Shown: positions 44,813 to 54,501, counted from the first letter of the stretch. The stretch is 61,425 bases of DNA from a bacterium (GCA_026710435.1 JAPOQZ010000029.1:1-61425), one strand, 5' to 3'. Translations and numbers: made by a program. The notes: a model not told the origin generated them from the letters alone.

Positions 44813-46918
44813 CTAGAAGGGATTCCTGGTGAAGCGGTTCGTATCGCTCGCTCTGTGGCCAGATACCACCACCGTTAGGGTGTTGCCCTCCATCACTTCC
44901 TCGCGGAAGGTGGCGTAATTCTCGGTGTCGGTGCCGTTGTTGAACTGATCCTCGGAGTCGTAGGTGATCACGTAGGGTCCTCCGGTGTCCGGCTTGATCA
45001 CGAGGGTGTTCCTTCTGGCGTCGTGGTGCTTGAGCTCGCCAGTGGTCTCACCGGCCGGGGCGGGACGCACCCAGTAATGCTCTGTCGTCTCTACGGTCAC
45101 TCCTGGGATATCTTCGACAAGGGCATCTATGAGCTCGATATCCGGCTCCGCGGAGTCGCGGAAGTAGGCGACCGTCGCCTCTCCCCGGCTATTGGTGGTC
45201 TTCCGGAAGGCCTCCTTGGCCATGTTCGGGTCCGACGCATCCGTACCCAAGCCCTCATCGTCGCCGGACTTGAAGTGGATCAGTTCGCCCCGCACCGGGT
45301 CGCCGTACTGGTCGAGAAGGGTGGCGAACACCCGGTTACGCCCGCCGGAACCCGAAGTCACAGCGGTGTGGTAGGAGACCGTCTGGGTCAGCACCAGAGT
45401 CGTGGCCTCGTCGTCCTCGCTGGACCACACCAGCGACACGTCCGTGTCAAGGACGCCCACGGTGGTCTCGTCGATCACGTCCAGCCCGGACGATTCCAGC
45501 ACGATGACATCCAGGAGGCTGTCCCCGTCGCGGTCGCCGTAGCGGGGACGGTCTATACGGTACCTGAGGGTGACCCGCCCCGCTGAGTCCGTGTAATGGG
45601 ACCTAGTCTGCCTACGGGCTAGCCTCCCCCCGCTCCTCTCCTCTGTTGTGATCTCGATCTGCTCGTCCTCGCGGCGTACCTGCTTCCCATCCTCGTCAAC
45701 CAGCTGGAACGTGAAGGTGACCGACCTCCCGTACGGCATTTGCAGAGCATGGGGTCGCATATCGTCGGTCACCTTGAAGGCGTCCGGCGGCGGCACAACG
45801 GTGAACTCGATCGAGACATACTCGGTGCTGTCGACGTCGAAGCGATCCCGCAGGTCCCCGCTCCATGCCCAAAGGGTCAGGTCCTCGTCGACAAACAACT
45901 CGTACACCAGGTTCCCGTCCGCATCCGTGGTCTCGTCGCTCTGATCGATCTCGCAGGGATCGGCGCCGAGCAGGGCACGTACCTCCGTCTCCTCGCACCG
46001 GCCTCGGGAGTCGAACAGATCGGTCGAGCGGGAGTAGGGCTCGGCCGACTCGAACACGTCCACCAAGGCGTCGACTAAGGGCCGATGCCACCGGTCCCGC
46101 GCCGAGATCACCACCTCGGCGTCGGCAGATGCGTCCACCACGATCCCGTCCGTCTGGATCGTAACGCCGGCGGGCCGAGCGTTGGTGTGGCCGAGCATCC
46201 GGCTGATAAGCAGCGCCATCTGGGCTCGGGTCAGAGGCCTGTCCGGGCTGAAGGTGGAATTAGAGGTGCCCTCGACCACCCCCATCTCGAATAGAGTTCG
46301 CACCATGTCGTAGACCCTGATCGGCACGTCCCCTAGGTCCTCGAAATGCGTGTCATCGGGAAACACATCGTCGACATCGACCCCTCCAGGACCGACCGGG
46401 GCCAAGTCGAGGAACCGGTACAGGAAGAGGACCATCTGACGGCGGGTGACCGTATCGTGGGGAGCGAACGCTGAATGGGTCTTGCCGACAGCGATGCCCA
46501 TCTGGAGCAGTTGGTTAATGGCGTCCCGGGTCTCGTCGGACAGCCCTTCTACATCCGTGAAACCCGCAGCGGCCCGGCCGGTAGGTCTCGGCACGTCAAT
46601 CCCTGCCGGACCGGCCGCCCGGACCAGGAACAGAGCCATGTGTGATCGGAGCACCGGAGCGTCTGAGGAAAAGGAACCGGCGTGGGTCCCGTAAGTAATC
46701 CCGTAATGGGCCAGGCAGTTTATTGCCTGCCTGGTTTCGGCGGGATACGTGCGGATGTCCGAGAACCCGGCATCCTCCAACGCCGGGCCCACGCAGGCCG
46801 AGTAGAGGGCAGGCTCGTCGGCTTCCCCGTTCCAGGCGGCGGCAGGAACCATCGAGAGCCCCAGCAAGACCGAAAGCACGGCCACCGCCGACCAGACCAT
46901 AATCCTCGACGGGAACAT
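44813..46918 (-). CDS. SLH/Ig-like surface protein, paralogue 4
   Basis: 701 residues from the ATG at 46918 with gggaggac upstream. Signal peptide at about 1-29 (VWSAVAVLSVLLGLSMVPAA), then three SLH repeats (about 33-250). Cys pairs: SACVGPALE with NCLAHYGITYG, and CEETEVRALLGADPCEID. The marker is HTNARPAGVTIQ. Ig-like domains carry YGRSVTFTFQLVDEDGKQVR and LLDQYGDPVRGELIHF. The C-terminal module has VITYDSEDQFNNG, EGNTLTVV and DTNRFTRNPF. First of four adjacent relatives after the decayed middle region. Confidence 0.87.
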   Translation of the reverse strand: MFPSRIMVWSAVAVLSVLLGLSMVPAAAWNGEADEPALYSACVGPALEDAGFSDIRTYPAETRQAINCLAHYGITYGTHAGSFSSDAPVLRSHMALFLVRAAGPAGIDVPRPTGRAAAGFTDVEGLSDETRDAINQLLQMGIAVGKTHSAFAPHDTVTRRQMVLFLYRFLDLAPVGPGGVDVDDVFPDDTHFEDLGDVPIRVYDMVRTLFEMGVVEGTSNSTFSPDRPLTRAQMALLISRMLGHTNARPAGVTIQTDGIVVDASADAEVVISARDRWHRPLVDALVDVFESAEPYSRSTDLFDSRGRCEETEVRALLGADPCEIDQSDETTDADGNLVYELFVDEDLTLWAWSGDLRDRFDVDSTEYVSIEFTVVPPPDAFKVTDDMRPHALQMPYGRSVTFTFQLVDEDGKQVRREDEQIEITTEERSGGRLARRQTRSHYTDSAGRVTLRYRIDRPRYGDRDGDSLLDVIVLESSGLDVIDETTVGVLDTDVSLVWSSEDDEATTLVLTQTVSYHTAVTSGSGGRNRVFATLLDQYGDPVRGELIHFKSGDDEGLGTDASDPNMAKEAFRKTTNSRGEATVAYFRDSAEPDIELIDALVEDIPGVTVETTEHYWVRPAPAGETTGELKHHDARRNTLVIKPDTGGPYVITYDSEDQFNNGTDTENYATFREEVMEGNTLTVVVSGHRASDTNRFTRNPF

Positions 46919-47254
46919 CAGTCCTCCCACCTTTTTCTCGTTCTGCCCCCAGGATAACGGGCGATGGTCCGTGTAGGGCGACGGAGAGGTCGTTGAACGG
47001 TCCGAGGCGACCCTGGGCTCAGAACACAATCTCGGTTCGACGGGCCGCCAGGGCTATTTCGGCATCCGGGCATTCAGGCATCGCCGCACGCACTCAAGCC
47101 ACCCTCCCGCCTTCACCGAGAGAAGTGCGGGGGTCTGCAGCACAGGCCCCCGACGATCACTTGCGCTAGCCCAAAGGAAGCTACTGGCGGAGGCATTCTT
47201 GCTCTGACATCCGGATCAGGGCGATGTGATTAGTGAACGCTACCAGACACCGAA
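46919..47254. other. Spacer upstream of SLH paralogue 4
   Basis: No gene. A GC-rich hairpin-like tgcgggggtctgcagcacag then gcccccgacg lies near 47126. Confidence 0.35.
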
Positions 47255-47375
47255 CGGATGTTGACGATGCCTATTGAACTGCCGTAGGCAACTGTGTGCA
47301 GTCCCTGGTGTCGCCGTGGACGGTTCAGTGGCCGACAAGTCCTACACCCGTGGATGCTCCGCAGGTCAGGACTCT
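47255..47375 (+). repeat. Dispersed repeat family V, copy 2
   Basis: aacggatgttgacgatgcct, gaactgccgtaggcaactgt and acccgtggatgctccgcagg, as at 42341-42465. It lies just beyond the 3' end of SLH paralogue 5. Confidence 0.65.
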
Positions 47376-47381
47376 AATCCC

Positions 47382-49448
47382 TTACGCGAGGTTCGGGGTG
47401 GTGAGCGTGTAGGTGTTGGGGGTGTTGGTGGGGGTGATCTGGTAGGCGAGGGTGTCGCCTACGGTGAGGGCATCCTCAAAGGTGGCGAGGCGAACACGTT
47501 CGTCACCGATCATGAGGTGATCAGCGGTGGTGTACTCTACGAGCCAGACATTGGCGTCTGCCACTAACACGGTCCGATTGTTGGCGGGATCGATCACTAC
47601 AACCTTTCCCGAACCATCGGCATTTGCTGGGATAAGGGCGGCCCAGTACTGACGGGCGCTGGCCACCAGATTCCCGAACCGGGCAGTGATCAACTCGGTG
47701 GCGCCAGAATCGGCGTCCCGGCGGTAACCGAACGTGGTTACACCGCCCGAGTTGGTGGTGCGCTCGACATTGTTCGGCGCCACGTTGGGATCAGTCGAAG
47801 TGAAGGTGATAGCCTCGCCCCCGGCCGCTCCGGACCCGTACTGATCGGTGAGGTCGGCCCGCACCTTGTTTTTCGCACCGGTGCCCTCCGATGTGGCAAC
47901 CACGTATTCTTCTGGCACCGACAGCGTGAGGGAAGTGATCACTCCCTTCTCGTCAGACCAGTCGAGCAGCCTGTCCCCGCTGTTGCCGTCGTTTGTCAGT
48001 ATCCCGAGGGTGGTCAGGTCCCTCACTTCCAGCGTGCCGGTGTCCACGAGATCGAGGTCCAGCCGGGCGATGTCACCCGTGTCCTCGGGCTCGGGATTCG
48101 GATCTGCGTGGCGGAACTCCATCTCTACTGAGCCGTCCGGACCGGTCTCCTCCGTGATGGTGCCGGACCCGGAGCTACGCCCGTTCCGTGACCTCTCCAC
48201 ACCGACGCTGAACTTCACGCCCGGCTTGGGTACCGGGGCGCCATCAGCGTCGACCAACCGGAAGGTGAACGTCACCGTGTCGTCGAAACGGAGCTTGCGG
48301 GCAGTGGGTCGCATATCGTCGGTCACTTCCAGGGCGGTGGGGATGGCGAGGGTCCTGACATCGAAGACCGTCGCCGTGCCGGCACCGTTGTCGTACACGG
48401 CCCCGTAGGGACCTCGCCAGGCCCAGATCCGCAGCGCGCCCGTGTCTGGTGCAATGTCCAGATCGATCCGCAGGTACCCGGAGGGGCTCGTGACGCTGTC
48501 GGAGCTATCCACCACGCAGGCCCGCCCGAGCCCTACGGGCGAGAAGACATGGCCGGTACAACGGCCGGCGTCGTCAAAGGCCATTTCGGGGTTGGTGGAC
48601 GCGAATACGTCCACCAGCCGGGCCGCCCGGGGTCGATGGTTGCCGTCCCGGTAGGAGACCGACACGGTGACATCGGAGTCCCCGGAGAGGGCCGGCTCGG
48701 CGGCCTGGATGATCAACCCGACCGGTCGGGCATGGGTGTGGGCCAGCATGCGGATGATGAACACGGCCATCTGTCCCCGGGTCACCGCCTTGGTGGGCGA
48801 GAAGGTGAAAGCCGACGTCCCACTGGTCACCCCCATCTCGTAGATCTTGCGGACGGCAGTGCGGGTCTTGAAGTCAACCGAGGACAGATCCGTGAAGTGG
48901 TTGTCGTCCGGTTCGACCTCATCGACATCAGCACCTCCCGGGCCGGTGGGAGCAGCGCTGAGGAAGCGGACCAGCCACAGCGCGATCTTGCTGCGGGTAA
49001 CCGGGCCATACGGGTCGAACGTGGTCGACGAGGTTCCTTCGACTATTCCGAGTTCGGCTAGTTGGTTGACGGCGCCGGACCCGAAGTCGAGGTCGGTGAA
49101 CCCCTGATCGGATGCCTCCGGCAGTTCGATCCCGGCCGGACGGGCCGCCCGCGCCAGGAACAGGGCCACCTGCAGGCGGGTCACTGACTGCCCCGGCGAG
49201 AACATCTCCGGGCTGGTCCCAAAGGTGATCCCGTAGTGGGCTAGGCAGTCGGACGCGAACTCGGCAAAGCTGCCCTCCGTGTCGCGGAAACCCGCCGGCT
49301 CGAGAGCAGGGCCCACGCAAGCCGAGAGACGGGCCGGGTGGTCCGGAACACCGTCGACGCCCAGGACCGGTGCGGCGGGGACCAGAAAAAGAGAGGCCGA
49401 AAGCACCAGGACATCCAGCCGTATCCGCCACTGACGCCGGCCCGCCAT
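47382..49448 (-). CDS. SLH/Ig-like surface protein, paralogue 5
   Basis: About 688 residues from the ATG at 49448. Signal peptide (RLDVLVLSASLFLVPAAPVL), then three SLH repeats (about 36-245). Cys pairs: SACVGPALE with DCLAHYGITFG, and CTGHVFSPVGLGRACVVD. The marker is HTHARPVGLIIQ. Ig-like domains carry RFDDTVTFTFRLVDADGAPV and LTDQYGSGAAGGEAITF. The C-terminal module has LVEYTTADHLMIG, TVGDTLAYQI and TYTLTTPNLA. The ribosome site is weak, so an upstream start remains possible. Groups with paralogues 1 and 2 by its GVDGVPDHPARLSAC-type N-terminus. Confidence 0.85.
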   Translation of the reverse strand: MAGRRQWRIRLDVLVLSASLFLVPAAPVLGVDGVPDHPARLSACVGPALEPAGFRDTEGSFAEFASDCLAHYGITFGTSPEMFSPGQSVTRLQVALFLARAARPAGIELPEASDQGFTDLDFGSGAVNQLAELGIVEGTSSTTFDPYGPVTRSKIALWLVRFLSAAPTGPGGADVDEVEPDDNHFTDLSSVDFKTRTAVRKIYEMGVTSGTSAFTFSPTKAVTRGQMAVFIIRMLAHTHARPVGLIIQAAEPALSGDSDVTVSVSYRDGNHRPRAARLVDVFASTNPEMAFDDAGRCTGHVFSPVGLGRACVVDSSDSVTSPSGYLRIDLDIAPDTGALRIWAWRGPYGAVYDNGAGTATVFDVRTLAIPTALEVTDDMRPTARKLRFDDTVTFTFRLVDADGAPVPKPGVKFSVGVERSRNGRSSGSGTITEETGPDGSVEMEFRHADPNPEPEDTGDIARLDLDLVDTGTLEVRDLTTLGILTNDGNSGDRLLDWSDEKGVITSLTLSVPEEYVVATSEGTGAKNKVRADLTDQYGSGAAGGEAITFTSTDPNVAPNNVERTTNSGGVTTFGYRRDADSGATELITARFGNLVASARQYWAALIPANADGSGKVVVIDPANNRTVLVADANVWLVEYTTADHLMIGDERVRLATFEDALTVGDTLAYQITPTNTPNTYTLTTPNLA

Positions 49449-49608
49449 TCCGCCGGGGAGGCTGACCGCCGATCGAGGACCAGCGACCGACACAGACGTG
49501 AACACCCGGAAATTCACAGTAGTCCCTACTCTCCTCGTGCTTGGCGACATGGTAGTCCACAGCCCAAGTGAGCGGCACCCTCAACCTAAGGGTTCGGGGA
49601 AGGGGGAT

Positions 49609-49631
49609 GCGGGGAACCTCGGGCTCCCCGC
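49609..49631 (-). terminator. Hairpin downstream of SLH paralogue 6
   Basis: gcgggga and tccccgc (7 bp) around a 9-base loop, 28 bp after the stop. Matched by the hairpin beside the relic at 43539. No T-run. Confidence 0.5.
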
Positions 49632-49658
49632 ACCGTTGGTGGGGTGGCGTCGGGGGTG

Positions 49659-51761
49659 TTACAGCGTGAAGCGGTTCACGTCGTCGGGATCGCTGCTGTC
49701 TATGTCGACATCGATATTGTATGGGGTCCCGGCCGCCTCAGCCTCGGCCAAGGCCTCCTTGAAGGCCTGGTAGCTGACCGGCACCTTCGTGCCGGGGTCG
49801 CCGGGGAGGCCGTCGTTGAACTGGTCCTCGCTGTCGAATGCGATCGCGTAGAGATCGGTGCCGTCCTCGATCACCAACGTTTCGTTATCGGCGTCGTAGT
49901 GCAGCACCGTACCATCCGCGATCATCACGTCTTCCGGGTCGTCATCGACCCAATAGTGCGTGATCGTCTCCAAGCAGGCGGTGCAGCCTTCGGCTAGGGC
50001 GGTAATCTCCTCTGTCCGCGAGACGCTCGAATTGCGGGTGTAGGTGACCGTGGCCACTCCCCGCCGGCTCGTGGTCTTACGGTGGGCGTTCAGGGCATCG
50101 CCGTCGGATTTCTGATGCAGGCCATCCTCGTCGGTGGATGTGAAGTGGATCCGCTTGCCGCGCACCGGGTCACCGTACTGGTCGATCAGGGTCGCTGTCA
50201 CCCGGTTGCGACCCGTGTTCGAAGCCGTGCTGTATACCGAAGTCTGTTCGAGCAGCACGGTGGTGGGATCGGAGTCGTCGTCCGACCACCGCAAGCGGTT
50301 GCTCGGGGTGTTGATCTCCACCGTACTCTTGTCCGTCATCCTCCCGTAGTCATGCCTCAGCACCTCTAGGTTGAGTTCTCCATGGGGGTCGTTGCTGTTC
50401 GAATTCGGGTCGGTGAGCCGGAAGGTGAGCTGTACCCGCCCTGACGAGTCGGTCGAGTAGGTCCTGGTCCGATCCCGGATTTGGCGGCCGTCGTTCTCCT
50501 CCACGGTCAGTATGCGAATCTCGGCGTCCTCCTCACGTACCGGATTGTCGTCCTCATCCACCAACTGGAACGTGAACGTCACGGTCGCGCCGAACGGGAG
50601 CCGTACCGCGCCCTTGGGCATATCGTCGGTGAGCACGAACCCGTCCGGGCTCTTGGCAACGCTGAACTCCAAGGTGACGTGGTCGGTACTGTCGATATCA
50701 AACCGGTCATTGCCATCGCCGGACCAGGCGTACAGCGTCAGGCTCTTGGGAATCTCCATCGTGTAGAACAGGTTCCCGTCGGCATCGGTGATCTCCTCGC
50801 CGGAATCTATAGCGCACCGGCTGTCGCCTGCCTCGATGATCGCTTTGCTGCTGCACCTGCCGCTCGAGACGAAGCCGGTATCGCCCTCGGCCACATAGAA
50901 GAGGTCGATTGGCTCGTCGACCATCGGTTCGTGATTCTCGTCCCGCAGCGACACCACCAAGTCGACCGTGTCGCCAGCCGTCACCGAGGTGTCCTCCACC
51001 TGTATGGTGATGCCGGCCGGGCGGGCGTTGGTGTGACCCAGCAGTCGGCTGAGGAATATGGCCATCTGCCCCCGCGTAACAGGGTCCTCGGGACCGTACG
51101 TGGTGGGGGTGGTGCCCTTCGTAACGCCCAACTCGTAGATGAGCCGGATGGCGTCGTAGGGATCGTGGGGGAGATCCTCGATGTCGGTGAACACCCTGTC
51201 GTCGGGCACGACCGACTCGACCGCTACTCCCCCTTCGCCAACCGGCGCCAACGCTAGGAAGCCGGTGAAGAACTGGGCCATCTGGCGGCGGTTGACCACC
51301 GTGTCGGGCGAGTAGGTCGAGGCGGTGACTCCCCTGGTGATACCCAGTTGGGCCAGCTGATTGATCGAGTATCTAACCTCGGCGGGCAACCCGACGATGT
51401 CCTTGAAGCCCTGGTTGCGGGGGTTCGGCACATCCATTCCTGCGGGGCCAGCCGCACGGATCAGGATCAGAGCCATCTCCTGGCGGGTCACCCCCAGTCC
51501 TGGCTCGAACATCGTCGGGGAGGTACCCGGCATGATCCCGTAATGGGCCATGCAGTCGATGGCATCGCTGGCGACGCTACTCGCCGGGACGTCCTCGAAC
51601 CCGGCCGGTTCTATGGCGGAGGGCACACATGCGGTGTAGAGCGGTACTTCGTCCGCCTGTCCGTTTGTAGCAGCCGCGGGCAGCCCCGGCAGGGCCATAA
51701 GAGACCCAACCAGAGACAGCAGGGCCAGTACGGCCAACGGTGAACGCCTCGACATCAGCAT
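49659..51761 (-). CDS. SLH/Ig-like surface protein, paralogue 6
   Basis: 700 residues from ATG at 51761 after gaggag. Signal peptide (SPLAVLALLSLVGSLMALPG), then three SLH repeats (about 36-250). Cys pairs: TACVPSAIE with DCMAHYGIMPG, and CSSKAIIEAGDSRCAID. The marker is HTNARPAGITIQ. Ig-like domains carry PFGATVTFTFQLVDEDDNPV and LIDQYGDPVRGKRIHF. The C-terminal module has IAFDSEDQFNDG and ends DPDDVNRFTL. An extra CTACLE Cys pair lies before the final module. Its last codons and terminator are those duplicated as the relic at 43539. Confidence 0.87.
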   Translation of the reverse strand: MLMSRRSPLAVLALLSLVGSLMALPGLPAAATNGQADEVPLYTACVPSAIEPAGFEDVPASSVASDAIDCMAHYGIMPGTSPTMFEPGLGVTRQEMALILIRAAGPAGMDVPNPRNQGFKDIVGLPAEVRYSINQLAQLGITRGVTASTYSPDTVVNRRQMAQFFTGFLALAPVGEGGVAVESVVPDDRVFTDIEDLPHDPYDAIRLIYELGVTKGTTPTTYGPEDPVTRGQMAIFLSRLLGHTNARPAGITIQVEDTSVTAGDTVDLVVSLRDENHEPMVDEPIDLFYVAEGDTGFVSSGRCSSKAIIEAGDSRCAIDSGEEITDADGNLFYTMEIPKSLTLYAWSGDGNDRFDIDSTDHVTLEFSVAKSPDGFVLTDDMPKGAVRLPFGATVTFTFQLVDEDDNPVREEDAEIRILTVEENDGRQIRDRTRTYSTDSSGRVQLTFRLTDPNSNSNDPHGELNLEVLRHDYGRMTDKSTVEINTPSNRLRWSDDDSDPTTVLLEQTSVYSTASNTGRNRVTATLIDQYGDPVRGKRIHFTSTDEDGLHQKSDGDALNAHRKTTSRRGVATVTYTRNSSVSRTEEITALAEGCTACLETITHYWVDDDPEDVMIADGTVLHYDADNETLVIEDGTDLYAIAFDSEDQFNDGLPGDPGTKVPVSYQAFKEALAEAEAAGTPYNIDVDIDSSDPDDVNRFTL

Positions 51762-52004
51762 CTCGCTCCTCGCCCGTGGTTTGGTCACCACTCTAACGGA
51801 GTAGTAGCCCAAACCGTGGCACTTCAGGTTTCGCGGGGGACGTATGTATGGCAAGGGAGAGGAGGACGCCGTGGGTGACGTCCGCAAACCCACGGATCGC
51901 GGTGGGCCCGGCAAGTCGGAGAAGACTGGCTCGAAAGGATAGGGTCGGTCGCTTTGGTGACGGATGCGCATGCTGTTGCAAGTAGTGAACGGACCCTGGA
52001 CGCG

Positions 52005-52034
52005 GGAGGGTCCCGGCGTATGCCGGGACCCTCC
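52005..52034 (-). terminator. Strong hairpin downstream of SLH paralogue 7
   Basis: ggagggtcccggc (52005-52017) pairs perfectly with gccgggaccctcc (52022-52034). A 13-bp stem with a 4-base loop, about 33 bp after the stop of the gene at 52067. Confidence 0.7.
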
Positions 52035-52066
52035 GTGTTCTCAGGCTCCTAAAAGGGAGCAGACGG

Positions 52067-54388
52067 CTAACTGGTTGTGAAGTCGAACGTATTTATGTCG
52101 TCCTCATCATCACCGATCACGGCCGCGATGCTGGCTACAACAGCGGGAGTGGCATCCGGGTCGGCCACTTTGAGGGCCTTCTCGAAGGCCTCCATCGTGG
52201 CGGCGGCTCCGCCAACACTGAACTGATCGCCAGCCTTGTAGGTCACCAGCCACGGTCCGGTGACACCATCGACGGTGGCAGTAACCACGATGCTGTTGTT
52301 GTCCTTGTCCGCTACCAGAACGGCTCCGCTCGCAGAGTCACCGTCGACCCTCTTTGCCCAGTAGTGATTGACGGTATCATCAGCGTCGATGGGTTCGTCA
52401 TTAGCTTGCGGGGTGGTGCCATCAGTATCGAAGCACGTCTCGTCGGCGCCCTCGTCCTTAGCGTCCTCACAACCGACGATCCTTATGTACTGAGCGTTAA
52501 GCACCTCCGTGTCCGGGTCTGTCGCCGATCGGTCGTAGGTCTTGGTAGCTACACCCCTGCGGCTAGTGGTGCGCCGATCAGCCGGGTCGGCTGCTGAACC
52601 AGGCCCAGCGGGACTAGCGTCCGTAACGGCACTTCCCCTGCCTAGACCCTCTGACGAACCAGTCGCCGGATTTGCAGCGTCGGACCAGACCGCGACCTTC
52701 TGGCTCCTGACCGGATCACCGTACTGGTCGACCAGGGTGGCCATGAGCGTATTGGCAACCCCGTCGTCATTGGTCTCGTGATACATGACCCTTTGACTGA
52801 GCGTCAGGGTCGTGGCCTTCACGTCGTCGTCCGCCCAGATCGCCTGGAATATGTTATCCGTGGTTACCGAGTCCTCGGCCATGTCGTGGTCATTGACGCC
52901 ACTGCTATCCAGAGCGGGGTTACCGGTACGGGTCAGGGTCAGGGTCAGGGTCACACGATCCCGATTGTCCGTATCCCCATCCGGATCGTCTTGGGTGAAG
53001 GGGACCTCAATCCGGCCTGCAGCGTCCGTCTTGTAGGTCTTCGAACTGGTGCTGGTAGTCGGACGAAGCTGCCCCGTCCCATCATCACCGGTCGCAAGCG
53101 GAGTCGTGTCCATGATGACCGCTTGGATCGTGACCTCGAGATCCTTTTCCGCCACTGGCTCATCGTCTGAGTTGACCACCTGCAGCGTGTAGGTCACGGT
53201 GTCGCCGAACTTGAGGAAGTTGGAGTTCTTCTTCATGTCGTCGGTGACCTCGATCATGTCCGCCGGCAGAGCGACGTCGATCTCGATCGGTGCGAACTCG
53301 GTGTCGTCCATGTCGAACTTGTCACCGGCTTCACCGGTCCACACCAGCACCTTCAGGGTACCAGCCGCATCGGGAAGCATGACAGTAACGCCATCGGTGT
53401 TGCCATCCGGATCGGTAGCCTCATCACCGGTGGTGATTTCGCAGTTACCGGTCACGTTCTTCATCACGCACGCGCCGTCATCATCGAACGCTTCATCCGG
53501 TTTGGTGGTGCTAATCACGTCGACCAGCGCGTCGGGCACCGGCTGATGGTCCATGTCACGGACCGATATCGTGATGTCATGGGATGTACCGGCATCGCCC
53601 ATAGCCATCCCCTGTACGGTGACGCCTGCAGGACGGGCATTGGTGTGGTCCAGAGCTCTGGTGACGAATGCCGCCATCTGAGCACGGCTCACCAGCGAAT
53701 CGGGATCGAAGGTGGAACCGTCGCCCTTGCCCTCCGCGACACCAAACTCGTAGAGCCGGTTGATCGCATGGTAGGCCGAGACGGGCACACCGTTGATATC
53801 GTCGAACGGCGTGTCGATGTCGGCATCCTTCACCTTGAAGTCATCCTCCAGATCGACATCAGCCGCCATGAGGAACGCGTCAAGGATTACGGCCATGTCG
53901 GCTCGGCTCACCGAGGCGGTCGGGTTGAACATATCGTTGCTGTCTCCCGACATGATTTCCGCGGCAACCACTTGGTTTATGGCGTCCTGGATGTCGTCCG
54001 TCCAGTTACCGATATCACCAAGCCCCTGATCCTCGGGATCATCCAACTCGATTCCTGCCACGCCAGCGGCCCGCTTCATGAACGAAGCCATCTGAGAGCG
54101 TAAGATCGAGTCGTTGGGCGAAAAGACCATTTCCTCGGTGGAGGTTCCTTGTGCTATCCCGTAGTGGCTCAAGCAATTGATCGCGTCCTCCGCGAAATTG
54201 CCAACCGTATCGGTGAATCCGGCATCCTCGGTCGCAGCGGCTACGCAAGCTTTGTACATAGCCGTGGCAGTGGGCTTCTCGTCCTTTGCGGCGACCGCTG
54301 GCACCGCTGAAACGGCAAGAAGTGAACCCACCAAGGCCAGCACGGCCAGCACAGCCAACCGCGAACGCTGCCTTGCTATCAGGGGCAT
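52067..54388 (-). CDS. SLH/Ig-like surface protein, paralogue 7 (acidic, longest)
   Basis: 773 residues from an ATG after ggagggc. Signal peptide (LAVLAVLALVGSLLAVSAVP), then three SLH repeats (about 40-260). Cys pairs: KACVAAATE with NCLSHYGIAQG, and CVMKNVTGNCEITTG. The marker is HTNARPAGVTVQ. Ig-like domains carry LKFGDTVTYTLQVVNSDDEP and LVDQYGDPVRSQKVAVW. The C-terminal module has VTYKAGDQFSVGG and INTFDFTTS. Distinctly richer in Asp, Thr and Met, and with more A/T in its codons, than its relatives; an extra CEDAKDEGADETCF pair. The composition, strong ribosome site and terminator suggest it may be the main S-layer protein (inference). Confidence 0.88.
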   Translation of the reverse strand: MPLIARQRSRLAVLAVLALVGSLLAVSAVPAVAAKDEKPTATAMYKACVAAATEDAGFTDTVGNFAEDAINCLSHYGIAQGTSTEEMVFSPNDSILRSQMASFMKRAAGVAGIELDDPEDQGLGDIGNWTDDIQDAINQVVAAEIMSGDSNDMFNPTASVSRADMAVILDAFLMAADVDLEDDFKVKDADIDTPFDDINGVPVSAYHAINRLYEFGVAEGKGDGSTFDPDSLVSRAQMAAFVTRALDHTNARPAGVTVQGMAMGDAGTSHDITISVRDMDHQPVPDALVDVISTTKPDEAFDDDGACVMKNVTGNCEITTGDEATDPDGNTDGVTVMLPDAAGTLKVLVWTGEAGDKFDMDDTEFAPIEIDVALPADMIEVTDDMKKNSNFLKFGDTVTYTLQVVNSDDEPVAEKDLEVTIQAVIMDTTPLATGDDGTGQLRPTTSTSSKTYKTDAAGRIEVPFTQDDPDGDTDNRDRVTLTLTLTRTGNPALDSSGVNDHDMAEDSVTTDNIFQAIWADDDVKATTLTLSQRVMYHETNDDGVANTLMATLVDQYGDPVRSQKVAVWSDAANPATGSSEGLGRGSAVTDASPAGPGSAADPADRRTTSRRGVATKTYDRSATDPDTEVLNAQYIRIVGCEDAKDEGADETCFDTDGTTPQANDEPIDADDTVNHYWAKRVDGDSASGAVLVADKDNNSIVVTATVDGVTGPWLVTYKAGDQFSVGGAAATMEAFEKALKVADPDATPAVVASIAAVIGDDEDDINTFDFTTS

Positions 54389-54470
54389 TTGCCCTCCCTT
54401 CCTTCCTTCGTATGCTTAGTCGGCCACCGAGCAGGATCGTTTAAACCCAACACTCGGCTAGCCCTGCAAT

Positions 54471-54501
54471 ATAACACGCCGCCCACCCACGCGCATGTTA
54501 T
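54471..54501. promoter_or_regulatory. Inverted repeat ataaca...tgttat upstream of SLH paralogue 7
   Basis: ataaca (54471-54476) and tgttat (54496-54501) are reverse complements 19 bases apart, extended by gc pairs inside, about 83 bp before the start codon. Could be a promoter or regulator site. No gene is recognised from 54502 to 55071. Confidence 0.4.
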
